NCBI GenBank assembly: GCA_020636315.1
Contig: JACJYA010000001.1
Location: 496,001 to 560,000 of the forward strand
DNA: 64,000 nucleotides
Source of the DNA: Lewinellaceae bacterium
GTDB lineage: Bacteria; Bacteroidota; Bacteroidia; Chitinophagales; Saprospiraceae
Reading direction: 5' to 3'
Position 1 is the stretch's first letter. Each line of letters starts with the position of its first letter. The notes beneath the pieces were generated by a model. That model was not told where the DNA came from. It ran no database searches and worked only from the letters and a program-made list of their open reading frames with translations. The translations under genes and the position numbers were made by a program. Shown piece after piece: positions 18,701 through 25,701 of the stretch.

Positions 18701-19904
18701 TAACCTGATCGATAACGGCGCCGCTGAAATTAGTTATGATAATGTCACCACCACCATTGCCCAGGCTGTTCGGATCGCCCCACCCCATAAAATCCTCTCC
18801 GAAGAAGGCCTCGGCCACTGCTTCATCATAGGCCAGCAAAAATATTTCGCCTGCCCCCAGGCTAAGCCCGGCAGGAAAGGTAAAGCGAAACTCCCCGCTG
18901 AGCTGCAGCCCTCCCAGAACAGCCGGGCTGTCGCCGGCATTGAAGAGCTCTATGAACTCCTGTCTCTCATCCGATGGAGGATGGTAAAAGATCTCAGTAA
19001 TGACGATGGAGGGTGTTGTATTGTTATAGATGTATTCAAACGTGAACGGCAGCAGAAGGAAGTTCCCGGCCACATCCGTAACCTGCCCGACAGTAAGGGT
19101 ATAAGCCTGCCCGGCAGTAAAATCCTCAGTAAAGGTAATATCGGCAAATGAAGAACCTGTGCCCGGGTCGGTATAGACGATATTGCCGATGGCTACATCG
19201 GCCGTGTAATTCATTGAGTTTTCCACGCTGCCCTGATCCATGGGTTCGCTGTAATTCACCCTTACGGAATTGGCGCCTGTCAACTCAGCATTGAGCACGA
19301 GGGGCGAAATAACATCCTGTGTACTGCTGAAAACCAACACATCGTCGAAGCCGGCGTAATCATTACCACCATTCTGTTTGGCCATCAGGCGGAGGCGGAC
19401 GGCGGGAACCCCAACCGGTAGGTTGATAAAAACTGTTTCCCAGCCACTGGTATTGCGGTTTAGGCCGACATAGTTGGCCATGTCGAAGCCGGAGCCGGTA
19501 TCCGTTTCCAGTATATAACCGATGGAATCGCTGTCTTCATACTCGAAGGAATAGTATTTGAAGGTGACGGAATTGAACCCAAAGCCCGATACATCCACCG
19601 GCTCGAAGTCCAGGATGTGAAAACTGTCGTTGCCGCCATTGGGGTTATTCAGGTCGTGCATAAACCAGAATTTCTGGCCGGTAGCGGGCTGGATGGCGCT
19701 GGTGGTGGTGGTATCCGCCCAGACATCATCACCGTCATCGGCGACGTAGCGGGCCGGGGTTGCAGTATAATTCCAGGTGTCGTTGGCAGAGCCCTCAAAG
19801 CCCTGGTAAAACTCCCGGGCGCCCTGAGTAAAAAGGGGGGTAGAAAAAAGCGCAGCCAGAAACAGAAAGCTAAGGGTTCTTAACATAGGGTAAAGAGGCG
19901 TCAT
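15765..19904 (-). CDS. Large surface protein: lamin-tail, Calx-beta, choice-of-anchor I and T9SS sorting domains
   Basis: 1379 residues with an N-terminal signal peptide (MLRTLSFLFLAALFSTPLFTQ from Met7, the likelier start at 19886). In order: a beta-sandwich region (about 25-185), an Ig-like domain (VNYSEPMDQGSVENSMNYTA, about 195-295), a lamin-tail domain (SIVITEIFYHPPSDERQEFIELFNAG spans it, about 296-450), Calx-beta (about 455-570), choice-of-anchor I (about 575-1075), Ig/PKD-like repeats rich in WSTGES / WNTGST and VTVTDADGCENSDTV (about 1080-1270), and a C-terminal T9SS type A domain (ELFPNPASGEVAVRL to the end). It should be exported through the outer membrane by the T9SS. It shares the choice-of-anchor I and Calx-beta parts with the downstream gene, suggesting tandem duplication. 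No catalytic site recognised. Confidence 0.85.
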   Translation of the reverse strand: MTPLYPMLRTLSFLFLAALFSTPLFTQGAREFYQGFEGSANDTWNYTATPARYVADDGDDVWADTTTTSAIQPATGQKFWFMHDLNNPNGGNDSFHILDFEPVDVSGFGFNSVTFKYYSFEYEDSDSIGYILETDTGSGFDMANYVGLNRNTSGWETVFINLPVGVPAVRLRLMAKQNGGNDYAGFDDVLVFSSTQDVISPLVLNAELTGANSVRVNYSEPMDQGSVENSMNYTADVAIGNIVYTDPGTGSSFADITFTEDFTAGQAYTLTVGQVTDVAGNFLLLPFTFEYIYNNTTPSIVITEIFYHPPSDERQEFIELFNAGDSPAVLGGLQLSGEFRFTFPAGLSLGAGEIFLLAYDEAVAEAFFGEDFMGWGDPNSLGNGGGDIIITNFSGAVIDQVNYNDNDPWPVAADGDGPSLELIASGLDNNDGLNWRATANQVGDTDVFATPGIIAENLTPVISFERAAVAVEEGAGIQPLALVVNNYGSSSPQAVVSVAAASTAVEGVDYVLGSDTITFPANSAGPQFLNVDFPDNDALGGRYLIIEITELINSEQGTNQRLIVLIKDNDIQPPSPPTMSDFNLTHLGSYESGASAAAIAHDPASQRLFVANAGENQLDIIDFSDPSNPGPINSIELSGLFSGRVRSVAVYEGIVAVAMASVIPGNNGSVLFFDTDGALLNMVAVGSLPGMLTFTPDGSKLLVANEGEPSSDYSADPEGSASIIDMAPGVAYVADSDVMTAGFGPYNSDSASLVVQGVRLFGPGASVAQDLEPEYIAVSDDGATAYVVCQENNAVAVIDIETASVAAILPLGYKDWSAEGEGFDASDLAPDVFFANWPVKGMYQPNAIHYFTVGGQGYLITANEGAARVFDTFSEEFRVGDDEVVLDPAAFPNAGYLKDDALLGRLHITTAAGDDDGDGDYDELYTYGGRSFSIWDAATGALVYDSGSGLEVITANDPEFGQLFNADEYFNVPKGRSDDRGPEPKAVTVGRINDIPYAFVGLGGIGGVMVFELSDPAAPRFVQYINTRNLNYPSGDLGLESLILISYEDSPDGRPLLVASHERSGTLAVFELHLNCPIASLPDEVGICQGQAVVLEVAGGYQEINWSTGESGPSVSVDSLGVYTVVAATSWGCVATDTVAIVPNPLPVVGLGADVAACEGEFVMLDAPPGFAAYKWNTGSTAQSVSVTGTGQYSVTVTDADGCENSDTVNVVFNSLPVLDFPQDTMICAEDITEFDPGAGNVFIIDGVTLPAFVVAGFAPNSYSVEAVVANEFGCQQPAVLNFTVDVCVGADDVAGAESIELFPNPASGEVAVRLSHLQQSNYHLQVLSISGQVIREASILPLREEYLVEIGLAALPSGVYLVQLVSGKGVWAKRLIVW

Positions 19905-20053
19905 AGGGACCGGTTTTGAGTACGTCAGGCTGAAAAGTTAAATTGAAAAAGGGGGGGCAGGCCTCGCCTGTAGATTAAAGGTAAGTTAAGTTTGTGTAAA
20001 ATGGAATTCTTCTGTGGTTCCTGCCCGGGGATGGGCAGAATAAAGACAAAAAG

Positions 20054-20075
20054 GTTGGAACGCCAACGTTCTAAC
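20054..20075 (-). terminator. Terminator overlapping the prfA stop codon
   Basis: On the minus strand GTTAGAACG pairs with CGTTCCAAC (one G-U) across a TTGG loop and is followed by CTTTTTGTC. The ascending arm includes the TAG stop of prfA (20071-20073). Confidence 0.65.
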
Positions 20076-21147
20076 TCATGGCTCCTTCCTTCATTTTCTC
20101 CGCATTTTCCGCCATCTGCAAGGCCTCGATGATGGGGCCGAGATCGCCTTCCATAACCACCTGCAGGTTAAAATTCTTATTATCGCCTTCCAGGCGGTGG
20201 TCGGTGACGCGGTTTTGTGGGAAGTTGTAGGTTCGGATCTTGCCGGAGCGGTCACCTGAGCCCACAAGAGAGCGGCGTTTGGCAGCCTGTTCGGATTCGT
20301 ATTGTTCGCGCCGCACCTCAGCGATCTTGACGTAGAGGCGCTGCAGGGCGATCTCCCGGTTCTTGATCTGGGAACGGCCGTCCTGGCTTTCAGAAACGAT
20401 GCCTGTGGGCAGGTGGGTGATGCGCACGGCCGATTCGGTCTTGTTTACGTGCTGGCCGCCGGCGCCGCTGGAGCGGTAGGTATCGATCTTGAGGTCGGCC
20501 TTGTTGATATCGACGTCTTCCATTTCCAGTTTGGGCATGACGGCCACGGTGGCCGCCGAAGTGTGCACGCGCCCCTGAGATTCGGTTTTGGGAATGCGCT
20601 GCACCCGGTGAGCACCCGACTCGAACTTGAGCTTGCCGTAAACATCCTCTCCGGAAACTTCCAGCACGAGCTTGTTGTATCCCCCTACGGTGCCTTCATT
20701 GACGGAAACTGTTTCAACTTTCCAGCCCTGCTCCTCAAAGTAACGGGAATACATGCGATAGAGGTCGCCCGCAAAAAGGCTGGCCTCATCGCCACCGGTG
20801 CCGGAGCGGATCTCGAAGATCACATCCTTGGAGTCTTCCGGGTCTTTGGGAATGAGCAGCATCTTGACTTCCTCCTCCATTTCTTCACGGCGGGGTTCGA
20901 GCTCCTCCAGTTCCATTTCAGCCATTTCGCGCATCTCGGCGCTTTCGTCTTTGAGCATTTCCCGGGCCGTTTCGATATTTCCCAGCAACTGTTTGTACTT
21001 TTCATAAGCCCCGACCACCGGCTGCAGGTCTTTGTATTCCTTACTCACCTTGGCATAACGGCTCATATCGGCGATGAGCTCGGGGTCGGCCATCTGCTCT
21101 TCGAGATAAACGTACCGGTCTTTTATAGCTTGAAGCTTATCTAACAT
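20071..21147 (-). CDS. prfA: Peptide chain release factor 1
   Basis: 358 residues. Terminates translation at UAA and UAG. The peptidyl-tRNA hydrolysis loop SSGAGGQHVNKTESA places GGQ at 230-232. The stop-codon reading tripeptide is PKT at 186-188 (PxT type, RF1 rather than the SPF of RF2), in RVQRIPKTESQGRVHTSAAT. No programmed frameshift is needed. It starts at an ATG with 517 gene-free bases upstream, which hold a possible -7 element (21320-21327, minus strand), and ends in a terminator that overlaps its stop codon. Confidence 0.96.
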   Translation of the reverse strand: MLDKLQAIKDRYVYLEEQMADPELIADMSRYAKVSKEYKDLQPVVGAYEKYKQLLGNIETAREMLKDESAEMREMAEMELEELEPRREEMEEEVKMLLIPKDPEDSKDVIFEIRSGTGGDEASLFAGDLYRMYSRYFEEQGWKVETVSVNEGTVGGYNKLVLEVSGEDVYGKLKFESGAHRVQRIPKTESQGRVHTSAATVAVMPKLEMEDVDINKADLKIDTYRSSGAGGQHVNKTESAVRITHLPTGIVSESQDGRSQIKNREIALQRLYVKIAEVRREQYESEQAAKRRSLVGSGDRSGKIRTYNFPQNRVTDHRLEGDNKNFNLQVVMEGDLGPIIEALQMAENAEKMKEGAMS

Positions 21148-21664
21148 GTTCTTATAAAAATTTTCGAGATAAATGAGAAGAGAGGAAACGGCCTTTCAAG
21201 GCCAATTGCGAAAAGAGGGCAAAGGGCGCTACATGAATTGCTGGGGTATGAGTTGAGGAGTAACCATTGTGACTTTATGATTTGGGATTTGGGATTTTTG
21301 GGAAGCCAGAACCCGAATGCAAAAATAATATTATCTGAACAATGGAAGAACAACAGAAGGAAAATAATAGTTTCAGGGCATTCGGCCTGGCATGAAGTTG
21401 TTGTTACAGGGGGAGTGTTCATAGTTTCTGGTTACTGGGTTTTTACCCGGCAGAGCGGTAGCGAGGACGGGCCTTGTTACTCTGGAAACCAGCGGGTTAC
21501 CGTAATGCGGACACACTTTTTTGAACTATCCCTTACAGGGTTATGTTGCCTCTTCGGCCCGGATAAATTGTTTTATTGTTATATTGCTGCCGTCCGGCCC
21601 CATCGGAATAGTTATCAATAGCAATTCAACCATTCAGCCATAAAATCATATAGCCCCTGTTCGC
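21148..21664. other. 517-base divergent region between prfA and tsaB
   Basis: Carries the upstream regions of both genes. CAAAAATA at 21320-21327 is, on the minus strand, TATTTTTG, a TAnnTTTG match that could serve prfA. A small direct repeat GATTTGGGATTTGGGATTTTTGG lies around 21280-21300. A rightward open frame of about 127 codons covers much of the region but resembles nothing I know and is not called. Confidence 0.5.
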
Positions 21665-22351
21665 ATGTCCCTGATACTACACATAGAAACTGCTACTGAC
21701 ATCTGTTCCATTGGACTTAGCCGGGGCAGCCGGTTATTGAGCCTGCAAAATGCGACAGCCGGTTATCAGCATGCTGCGCAGATCACACTGCTCATCCAGC
21801 GTTGCCTGGAGGAAGCGGGTGTCCTGATGAAAGAACTGGACGCCCTGTCGCTGAGCAGCGGCCCGGGCTCCTACACTTCTCTGAGGGTAGGTGCAGCTAC
21901 GGCGAAGGGCATCTGTTATACGCTCGACAAGCCCTTGATTGTAGTAGATACCCTTCAGTCTCTTGCCCTGGCCAGCCTTAAGCAGGAACGGGAAGAAGCG
22001 CTCTATTATCCCATGATCGACGCACGCAGGATGGAAGTATATACTGCCGGTTTTGACGCAGCCAACGAACAAATTGAAGGGCCGCAGGCGCTGGCCGTCG
22101 ATAAAAGCACTTTCAGTGAACAACTGAAGGCCGGCCACCGGGTTGTGCTCTCCGGCAACGGAGCGGAAAAATGCCGGGCAGTCCTGCCCTCCGAGAACAT
22201 CATTTTCAGCCCGGTAGCCTGTTCAGCAGCCCACCTGCTGCCCCTTGCGCTGGTTGCCTTTGAACAGGAAAAATTTGAAGATGTAGCCTACTATAGCCCC
22301 TTTTACCTCAAACCTCCAAACATCACAACTCCCAAATCCCGGTTGAAATAA
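21665..22351 (+). CDS. tsaB: tRNA threonylcarbamoyladenosine biosynthesis protein TsaB
   Basis: 228 residues, ASKHA-fold partner of TsaD needed for the t6A37 modification of ANN-decoding tRNAs. The N-terminus LILHIETATDICSIGLSRG matches the family, and the signature ALSLSSGPGSYTSLRVGAATAKG is intact. TsaB lacks catalysis and works in the TsaB-TsaD-TsaE complex; the other partners are not in this window. It is divergent from prfA, with no clear terminator before the ArsR genes 258 bases away. Confidence 0.93.
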   Translation: MSLILHIETATDICSIGLSRGSRLLSLQNATAGYQHAAQITLLIQRCLEEAGVLMKELDALSLSSGPGSYTSLRVGAATAKGICYTLDKPLIVVDTLQSLALASLKQEREEALYYPMIDARRMEVYTAGFDAANEQIEGPQALAVDKSTFSEQLKAGHRVVLSGNGAEKCRAVLPSENIIFSPVACSAAHLLPLALVAFEQEKFEDVAYYSPFYLKPPNITTPKSRLK

Positions 22352-22462
22352 AATCATATCCGCCAGATAAGATTTGAGATAAACCTTTATTTTCCGGGCA
22401 ACAGCTAACCAGATATCCCTAAGTAACTGTTAATAAGTTGCTTTTGTGTCAATTATGGTTAT

Positions 22463-22483
22463 TACACATTTCTTTTATGTGAA
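22463..22483 (+). promoter_or_regulatory. Dyad upstream of the sigma-54-type promoter
   Basis: CACAT (22465-22469) and ATGTG (22477-22481) form an inverted repeat with 7 bases between. It lies roughly 90-110 bases before the inferred start site, a distance suited to an enhancer-binding activator. Function is inference. Confidence 0.3.
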
Positions 22484-22491
22484 TATTTTTT

Positions 22492-22499
22492 TATTTTTG
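22492..22499 (+). promoter_or_regulatory. Candidate -7 element upstream of the first ArsR gene
   Basis: TATTTTTG fits TAnnTTTG; the -33 region is not clear. It would start a transcript about 105 bases before the gene. Just downstream, CTTGAAGCTTTAAG (22508-22521) is an imperfect palindrome at an operator-like position. Confidence 0.35.
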
Positions 22500-22549
22500 C
22501 TTAGAAACTTGAAGCTTTAAGCTCAGATTTCCTTAAACCCCTTGAAAAC

Positions 22550-22564
22550 TGGCATAGTCTTTGC
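22550..22564 (+). promoter_or_regulatory. Candidate sigma-54 (-24/-12) promoter of the first ArsR-type gene
   Basis: TGGCATAGTCTTTGC has the invariant GG and GC exactly 10 bases apart and matches TGGCA-N6-TTGC. Transcription would start near 22575, about 35 bases before the ATG at 22610. A hallmark match by spacing and sequence; no RpoN or activator gene is in the window to support it. Confidence 0.55.
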
Positions 22565-22609
22565 CCCCTGGGTTATGAGGAAATTTTTTAATGTGTAAAA
22601 CAAGTTAAT

Positions 22610-22948
22610 ATGAGAAAACAGAAGAATGAAACCGTCGTCCTGAAAAAGGGGGGTGGTGATATTAAACTGGACTATGCTGAACTCCGGAAAGCCGTACTGG
22701 TGCTCCGAGCTGTCAACCACAAACTTCGGCAGCGCATTATCGACCTACTGGAAGAAAACGATAGCATGACAGTGACTGATATCTACATCAAGCTGCGCCT
22801 GGAGCAATCCGTGGCCTCTCAGCACCTGGCAATTCTCCGCCGGGCCGGGGTGGTCAATACTGAACGGCAGGGCAAATTCATCAATTATTCTCTTAACCGG
22901 GACCGCCTCGCTCAGATATCCCGCCTCGTGGATGAGCTCGCGGCATGA
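22610..22948 (+). CDS. ArsR-type winged-helix transcriptional regulator (first of a tandem pair)
   Basis: 112 residues, a single ArsR/HTH domain. The core is RAVNHKLRQRIIDLLEENDSMTV, then IKLRLEQSVASQHLAILRRAGVVNTERQGKFINYSL containing the recognition helix and the wing. It has no cysteine at all, so the classical thiol metal sites of ArsR/SmtB are absent and sensing, if any, must use another signal. It is strongly similar to the next gene (LEQSxxSQHLxILRxAGxVNTERxGKxIxYS), a tandem duplication. It has its own terminator at 22986-23022 and a sigma-54-type motif upstream. Confidence 0.85.
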   Translation: MRKQKNETVVLKKGGGDIKLDYAELRKAVLVLRAVNHKLRQRIIDLLEENDSMTVTDIYIKLRLEQSVASQHLAILRRAGVVNTERQGKFINYSLNRDRLAQISRLVDELAA

Positions 22949-22985
22949 CGATGCAATTCCTAACAAGCGGATTACAAGCACCCCC

Positions 22986-23022
22986 AAAATGCTGTGGCTA
23001 AGTCAAAGCCACGGCATTTTTC
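22986..23022 (+). terminator. Rho-independent terminator after first ArsR gene
   Basis: AAAATGCTGTGGCT (22986-22999) pairs with AGCCACGGCATTTT (23007-23020), one G-U, 7-base loop, then T-rich sequence. Confidence 0.85.
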
Positions 23023-23080
23023 ATTTATGGACTTGGAAAAAATAAATAAAAAATGCATATTTGCAAAGTATTAATACAAG

Positions 23081-23090
23081 CAAGCGCTTG
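23081..23090 (+). promoter_or_regulatory. Palindrome upstream of second ArsR gene
   Basis: CAAGCGCTTG is a perfect 10-bp palindrome 28 bases before the ATG, just downstream of a CATATTTG near-match to the -7 consensus (23056-23063). Possible operator for one of the ArsR proteins; inference. Confidence 0.35.
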
Positions 23091-23118
23091 AACAAACATA
23101 TTTTTTAAAACAACTTCT

Positions 23119-23433
23119 ATGAGAAAAACTAAGGTAAGCATCAACAATGAGAAGCTACATGCTTCCTCAGAGGTACTCCGGGCAATTGCTCATCCCCTCC
23201 GCATGAAAATCCTCGAATTCATCGACCAGAACGAGGAGATCAATGTCAACAAGATCTACAATACCCTCGGCCTGGAGCAATCTATCACTTCACAACACCT
23301 GCGCATTTTACGCACCGCAGGCCTGGTGAATACGGAGCGCGATGGCAAGTACATCCACTATAGTATTGACTATGAAAAGCTGGGAGATTCGGTAAATGCC
23401 ATCGAAGGCTTCTTGCAGGAATCCAGAAAGTAA
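23119..23433 (+). CDS. ArsR-type winged-helix transcriptional regulator (second of a tandem pair)
   Basis: 104 residues. The HTH core is LRAIAHPLRMKILEFIDQNEEINVNKIYNTLGLEQSITSQHLRILRTAGLVNTERDGKYIHYSID. Like its neighbour it has no cysteine, so it is not a typical metal sensor. The two genes are similar over nearly their whole length but separated by a terminator and a new upstream region, so they are probably regulated separately and could form heterodimers or regulate each other. No target operon is adjacent; lspA is convergent. Confidence 0.85.
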   Translation: MRKTKVSINNEKLHASSEVLRAIAHPLRMKILEFIDQNEEINVNKIYNTLGLEQSITSQHLRILRTAGLVNTERDGKYIHYSIDYEKLGDSVNAIEGFLQESRK

Positions 23434-23467
23434 GAATAAGAACCCGTTCGGCCTGGCGCCAAACGCA

Positions 23468-23509
23468 AACGGGGATAACAGCGTGAAGCTTTTATCCCCG
23501 TTATTTTTT
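23468..23509 (+). terminator. Rho-independent terminator after second ArsR gene
   Basis: AACGGGGATAA (23468-23478) pairs perfectly with TTATCCCCGTT (23492-23502), followed by ATTTTTTC. Lies between convergent genes. Confidence 0.85.
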
Positions 23510-23530
23510 CCCCCACTAAGAAGGAGGTGC

Positions 23531-24328
23531 TCAATCTCTTTCGACAGAAGGCCGTTTGCCTTCTCCTTCCGGCCTTTCCAGCAAGCCGGCATCTTCCCGG
23601 TACTCGCCTGGGCCTTCTGCTGTGGGTTCAGAGGCAACCTCCTCAACCGAAAGGCTCTCTCCATTATTTTCCTCTTCTCCATTCGTCTGGGCAGCGGCCT
23701 GATCCTTTTCACCGGAGGGGCCGCTGAAGAAACTGCGCTGAAATAACAGGATATTTACAACACCCAGCGTAATGGAAAGGTCTGCGATGTTGAAGACGGG
23801 TTTGAAGAACATAAAATGGCTGCCTCCCCAGAAAGGCACCCAGTCTGGCAGAAAGGTATCGATTATCGGGAAGTACAACATATCTACTACTTTGCCGTGC
23901 AGAAAGCCGGCATAGCCGCCTCCTTCGGGGAAAAGTGCTGCCAGGCCACCGTGATAAGGGGATTCAGAAAAGATAAGGCCGTAAAATGCGCTGTCCAGAA
24001 TATTGCCTAAAGCGCCGGCAAGGATCAGAGCGAAACTCACCAGCAGGCCCGTCGATACTTTCGACCGAACCAGCAGGCGAAGGTAGTATATGAGAAAACC
24101 CACAGCGATAATACGAAACAGGCTCAGCGCCAATTTACCGTAAACCCCACCCAGAGAAATGCCGAAAGCCATGCCGTTATTCTCCACAAAATGGATCAGG
24201 GCCCAGTCAAATCCAAAGATCCTGATCTCGTCTCCGTAGTTCATTTGGGTTTTCACCCAAATCTTCAGGGCCTGGTCAATGAAAAGGACCAAAAAGATAA
24301 CGGCCAGGACTATTGATGATTTCTTCAA
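23531..24328 (-). CDS. lspA: Lipoprotein signal peptidase (signal peptidase II)
   Basis: 265 residues, inner-membrane aspartyl peptidase that removes signal peptides from prolipoproteins. The catalytic pair is Asp112 in GALGNILDSAFYG and Asp183 in FNIADLSITLG; FVENNGMAFGI is the conserved NxGxAF segment. The loop between the aspartates is long, and there is an extra hydrophilic Glu-rich tail of about 60 residues after residue 203, making it longer than the usual 160-210. The start codon is TTG (MKKSSIVLAVIFLVLFIDQ), the only one giving the first membrane helix. It follows the DksA-like gene, a common Bacteroidota pairing. The window encodes several lipoproteins it would process. Confidence 0.93.
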   Translation of the reverse strand: MKKSSIVLAVIFLVLFIDQALKIWVKTQMNYGDEIRIFGFDWALIHFVENNGMAFGISLGGVYGKLALSLFRIIAVGFLIYYLRLLVRSKVSTGLLVSFALILAGALGNILDSAFYGLIFSESPYHGGLAALFPEGGGYAGFLHGKVVDMLYFPIIDTFLPDWVPFWGGSHFMFFKPVFNIADLSITLGVVNILLFQRSFFSGPSGEKDQAAAQTNGEEENNGESLSVEEVASEPTAEGPGEYREDAGLLERPEGEGKRPSVERD

Positions 24329-24451
24329 ACCTCAGGTTCTTTTTAAGCCATACAAAGATAAACACAAAAGCAGGAATCCATAAGGAATTGCTTTCCAAAT
24401 AACATCGAAGCGCTGGCATAGGTTTTTGAGAGGGAAATTTTCACCGCTCTT

Positions 24452-24492
24452 AAAAAGATAGTGATTGCACCAATGGCCGGTGCAATCACTAT
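24452..24492 (-). terminator. Rho-independent terminator after the DksA-like gene
   Basis: Perfect 14-bp inverted repeat ATAGTGATTGCACC (24458-24471) and complement (24479-24492); on the minus strand it is followed by CTTTTTA. It separates the DksA-like gene from lspA. Confidence 0.8.
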
Positions 24493-24592
24493 TGGCAAGG
24501 GAAAAGCGTATTGAACCTAATGGAAACGAAATGGTTCAGCCTGCCTCCCCCCTTTTCCGGCTGGTTGGCCTGGCCGCCTCTCCTGTATCGTA

Positions 24593-24976
24593 CTATTTAT
24601 TTTTCGGCCGGTTTTGCTTGGCTTCAATGCTTAGAGTAGCATGCGGGACAGCCCTTAGGCGCTCTTTAGAGATCAGTTTGCCGGTAACCCGGCATACACC
24701 ATAAGCCTTATTCCGGATCCGGATCAGTGCATTTTCCAGATGTTGGATGTGCTTGCGTTGCCGGCCGGCCATGTTCGTCAGCCTTTCACTTTCTGCCGTG
24801 CCGATGCCATCATCCAGCCCTTTCACTTTTGAGTCGGGATTGTCTGCCAGTTCGGACAACTGGTCGAGATAGAACTGAAGTTGTTCCTGTGCCCGGCCCA
24901 GTTTCTTCTCAATGAGTACTCTGAATTCTTCCAACTCCTCATCACTATACCGTGTTTTTTCAGCCTTCTGGTTCAT
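24593..24976 (-). CDS. TraR/DksA-family protein with degenerate zinc finger
   Basis: 127 residues. The N-terminal coiled coil (about 10-90) precedes the C-terminal segment YGVCRVTGKLISKERLRAVPHATLSIEAK, the Bacteroidota form of the DksA globular motif. By family it enters the RNA polymerase secondary channel and modulates initiation, often with ppGpp. Of the four zinc cysteines only Cys95 remains; the other positions are Thr98, Ser116 and Ala119, so zinc binding is unlikely. An acidic pair in the coiled-coil tip region (LDDGIGTAESER) may correspond to the catalytic-loop acids. It lies upstream of lspA on the same strand. Confidence 0.85.
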   Translation of the reverse strand: MNQKAEKTRYSDEELEEFRVLIEKKLGRAQEQLQFYLDQLSELADNPDSKVKGLDDGIGTAESERLTNMAGRQRKHIQHLENALIRIRNKAYGVCRVTGKLISKERLRAVPHATLSIEAKQNRPKNK

Positions 24977-25188
24977 ATAATTTTTTTAGCAAGTTGGGAA
25001 ATGTGATCTGTAAAGTGCGCTGGCTAAATTTTGCGAGTAGGTGATTGTTTACTAACAATTTGTGAGCGCAAAAATAGCAATAATAACGGTCAGATGGAAG
25101 TTTTATAATAATATTTGCCCGTACGGCCTGCTTTCAAAACATCTTAACACAGGAAATAATACACTTATACCTGTATCGGGATGAGCCG

Positions 25189-25689
25189 TTATTTTTCCAC
25201 AGTTTCCGGTTTCCAGCCCGTCAGGCAATCGATGGCAGATTTGAGGCTGACAAAGATGGCCTCCCGGCCTTCTTTAGTGACCAGGGGCATTTCTTCCTCC
25301 TCTTCTTCCGCCAGGGCATCTTCGACAAAAGCCAGGAGGTCTTCCTGCGGATAATTGTCAAAAAACACATTCAACCGCTCGTGAAACCCTTTCGCTTTAA
25401 CGCCCTGAAGCCTTTCCCAGTTGTGCCCCTCGGCCTGGCTAAGTTGCAGCTCTGTTACATCAGGCACACTTTCTCCGCTGAGGCCAAGGGCTTTCCATAT
25501 TACGAGTATTAAATAGAGAATATACTCGTTCTCCTTCTGAGTGAACACTTTAAAATTGTCCGTGAAAAAATAAGAAAGCAGCACCGGCTGTTCCTTTTCC
25601 ATTTCAGTGATAGCCTGCTCATAACTTTCTTCGGAACCATCAAGTAATTCTGCTGCCTGCTCGATCAGGCCCTGGCCAATGAATTTCAT
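25189..25689 (-). CDS. Conserved-looking hypothetical protein
   Basis: 166 residues, not recognised. It is acidic, with helical content, an aromatic hydrophobic stretch ENEYILYLILVIWKAL near 55-68 that is too polar around it for a sure membrane helix, and a Glu run EEEEEEMPL near 128. No signal peptide. It starts 12 bases after the OmpA-family gene stop on the same strand, so the two are very probably co-transcribed and it may serve the same envelope function. A cytoplasmic helical protein is the safest description. Confidence 0.65.
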   Translation of the reverse strand: MKFIGQGLIEQAAELLDGSEESYEQAITEMEKEQPVLLSYFFTDNFKVFTQKENEYILYLILVIWKALGLSGESVPDVTELQLSQAEGHNWERLQGVKAKGFHERLNVFFDNYPQEDLLAFVEDALAEEEEEEMPLVTKEGREAIFVSLKSAIDCLTGWKPETVEK

Positions 25690-25701
25690 AAACAGTCAGG
25701 A

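Noticed and set aside
18054..19151. 365-codon rightward open frame inside the large surface protein gene
   Set aside because: Antisense shadow; the opposite strand encodes clear lamin-tail and Calx-beta domains.
20071..21147. Programmed frameshift in the release factor gene
   Set aside because: The gene is RF1 (PxT type) with one continuous frame; only RF2 genes use that frameshift.
21238..21621. 127-codon rightward frame upstream of tsaB
   Set aside because: No motif, crosses the prfA upstream region, stops before tsaB; not called.
22492..22564. Transfer of the ArsR pair from another organism
   Set aside because: No flanking repeats, integrase or base-composition jump that I can see; a tandem duplication explains the pair.
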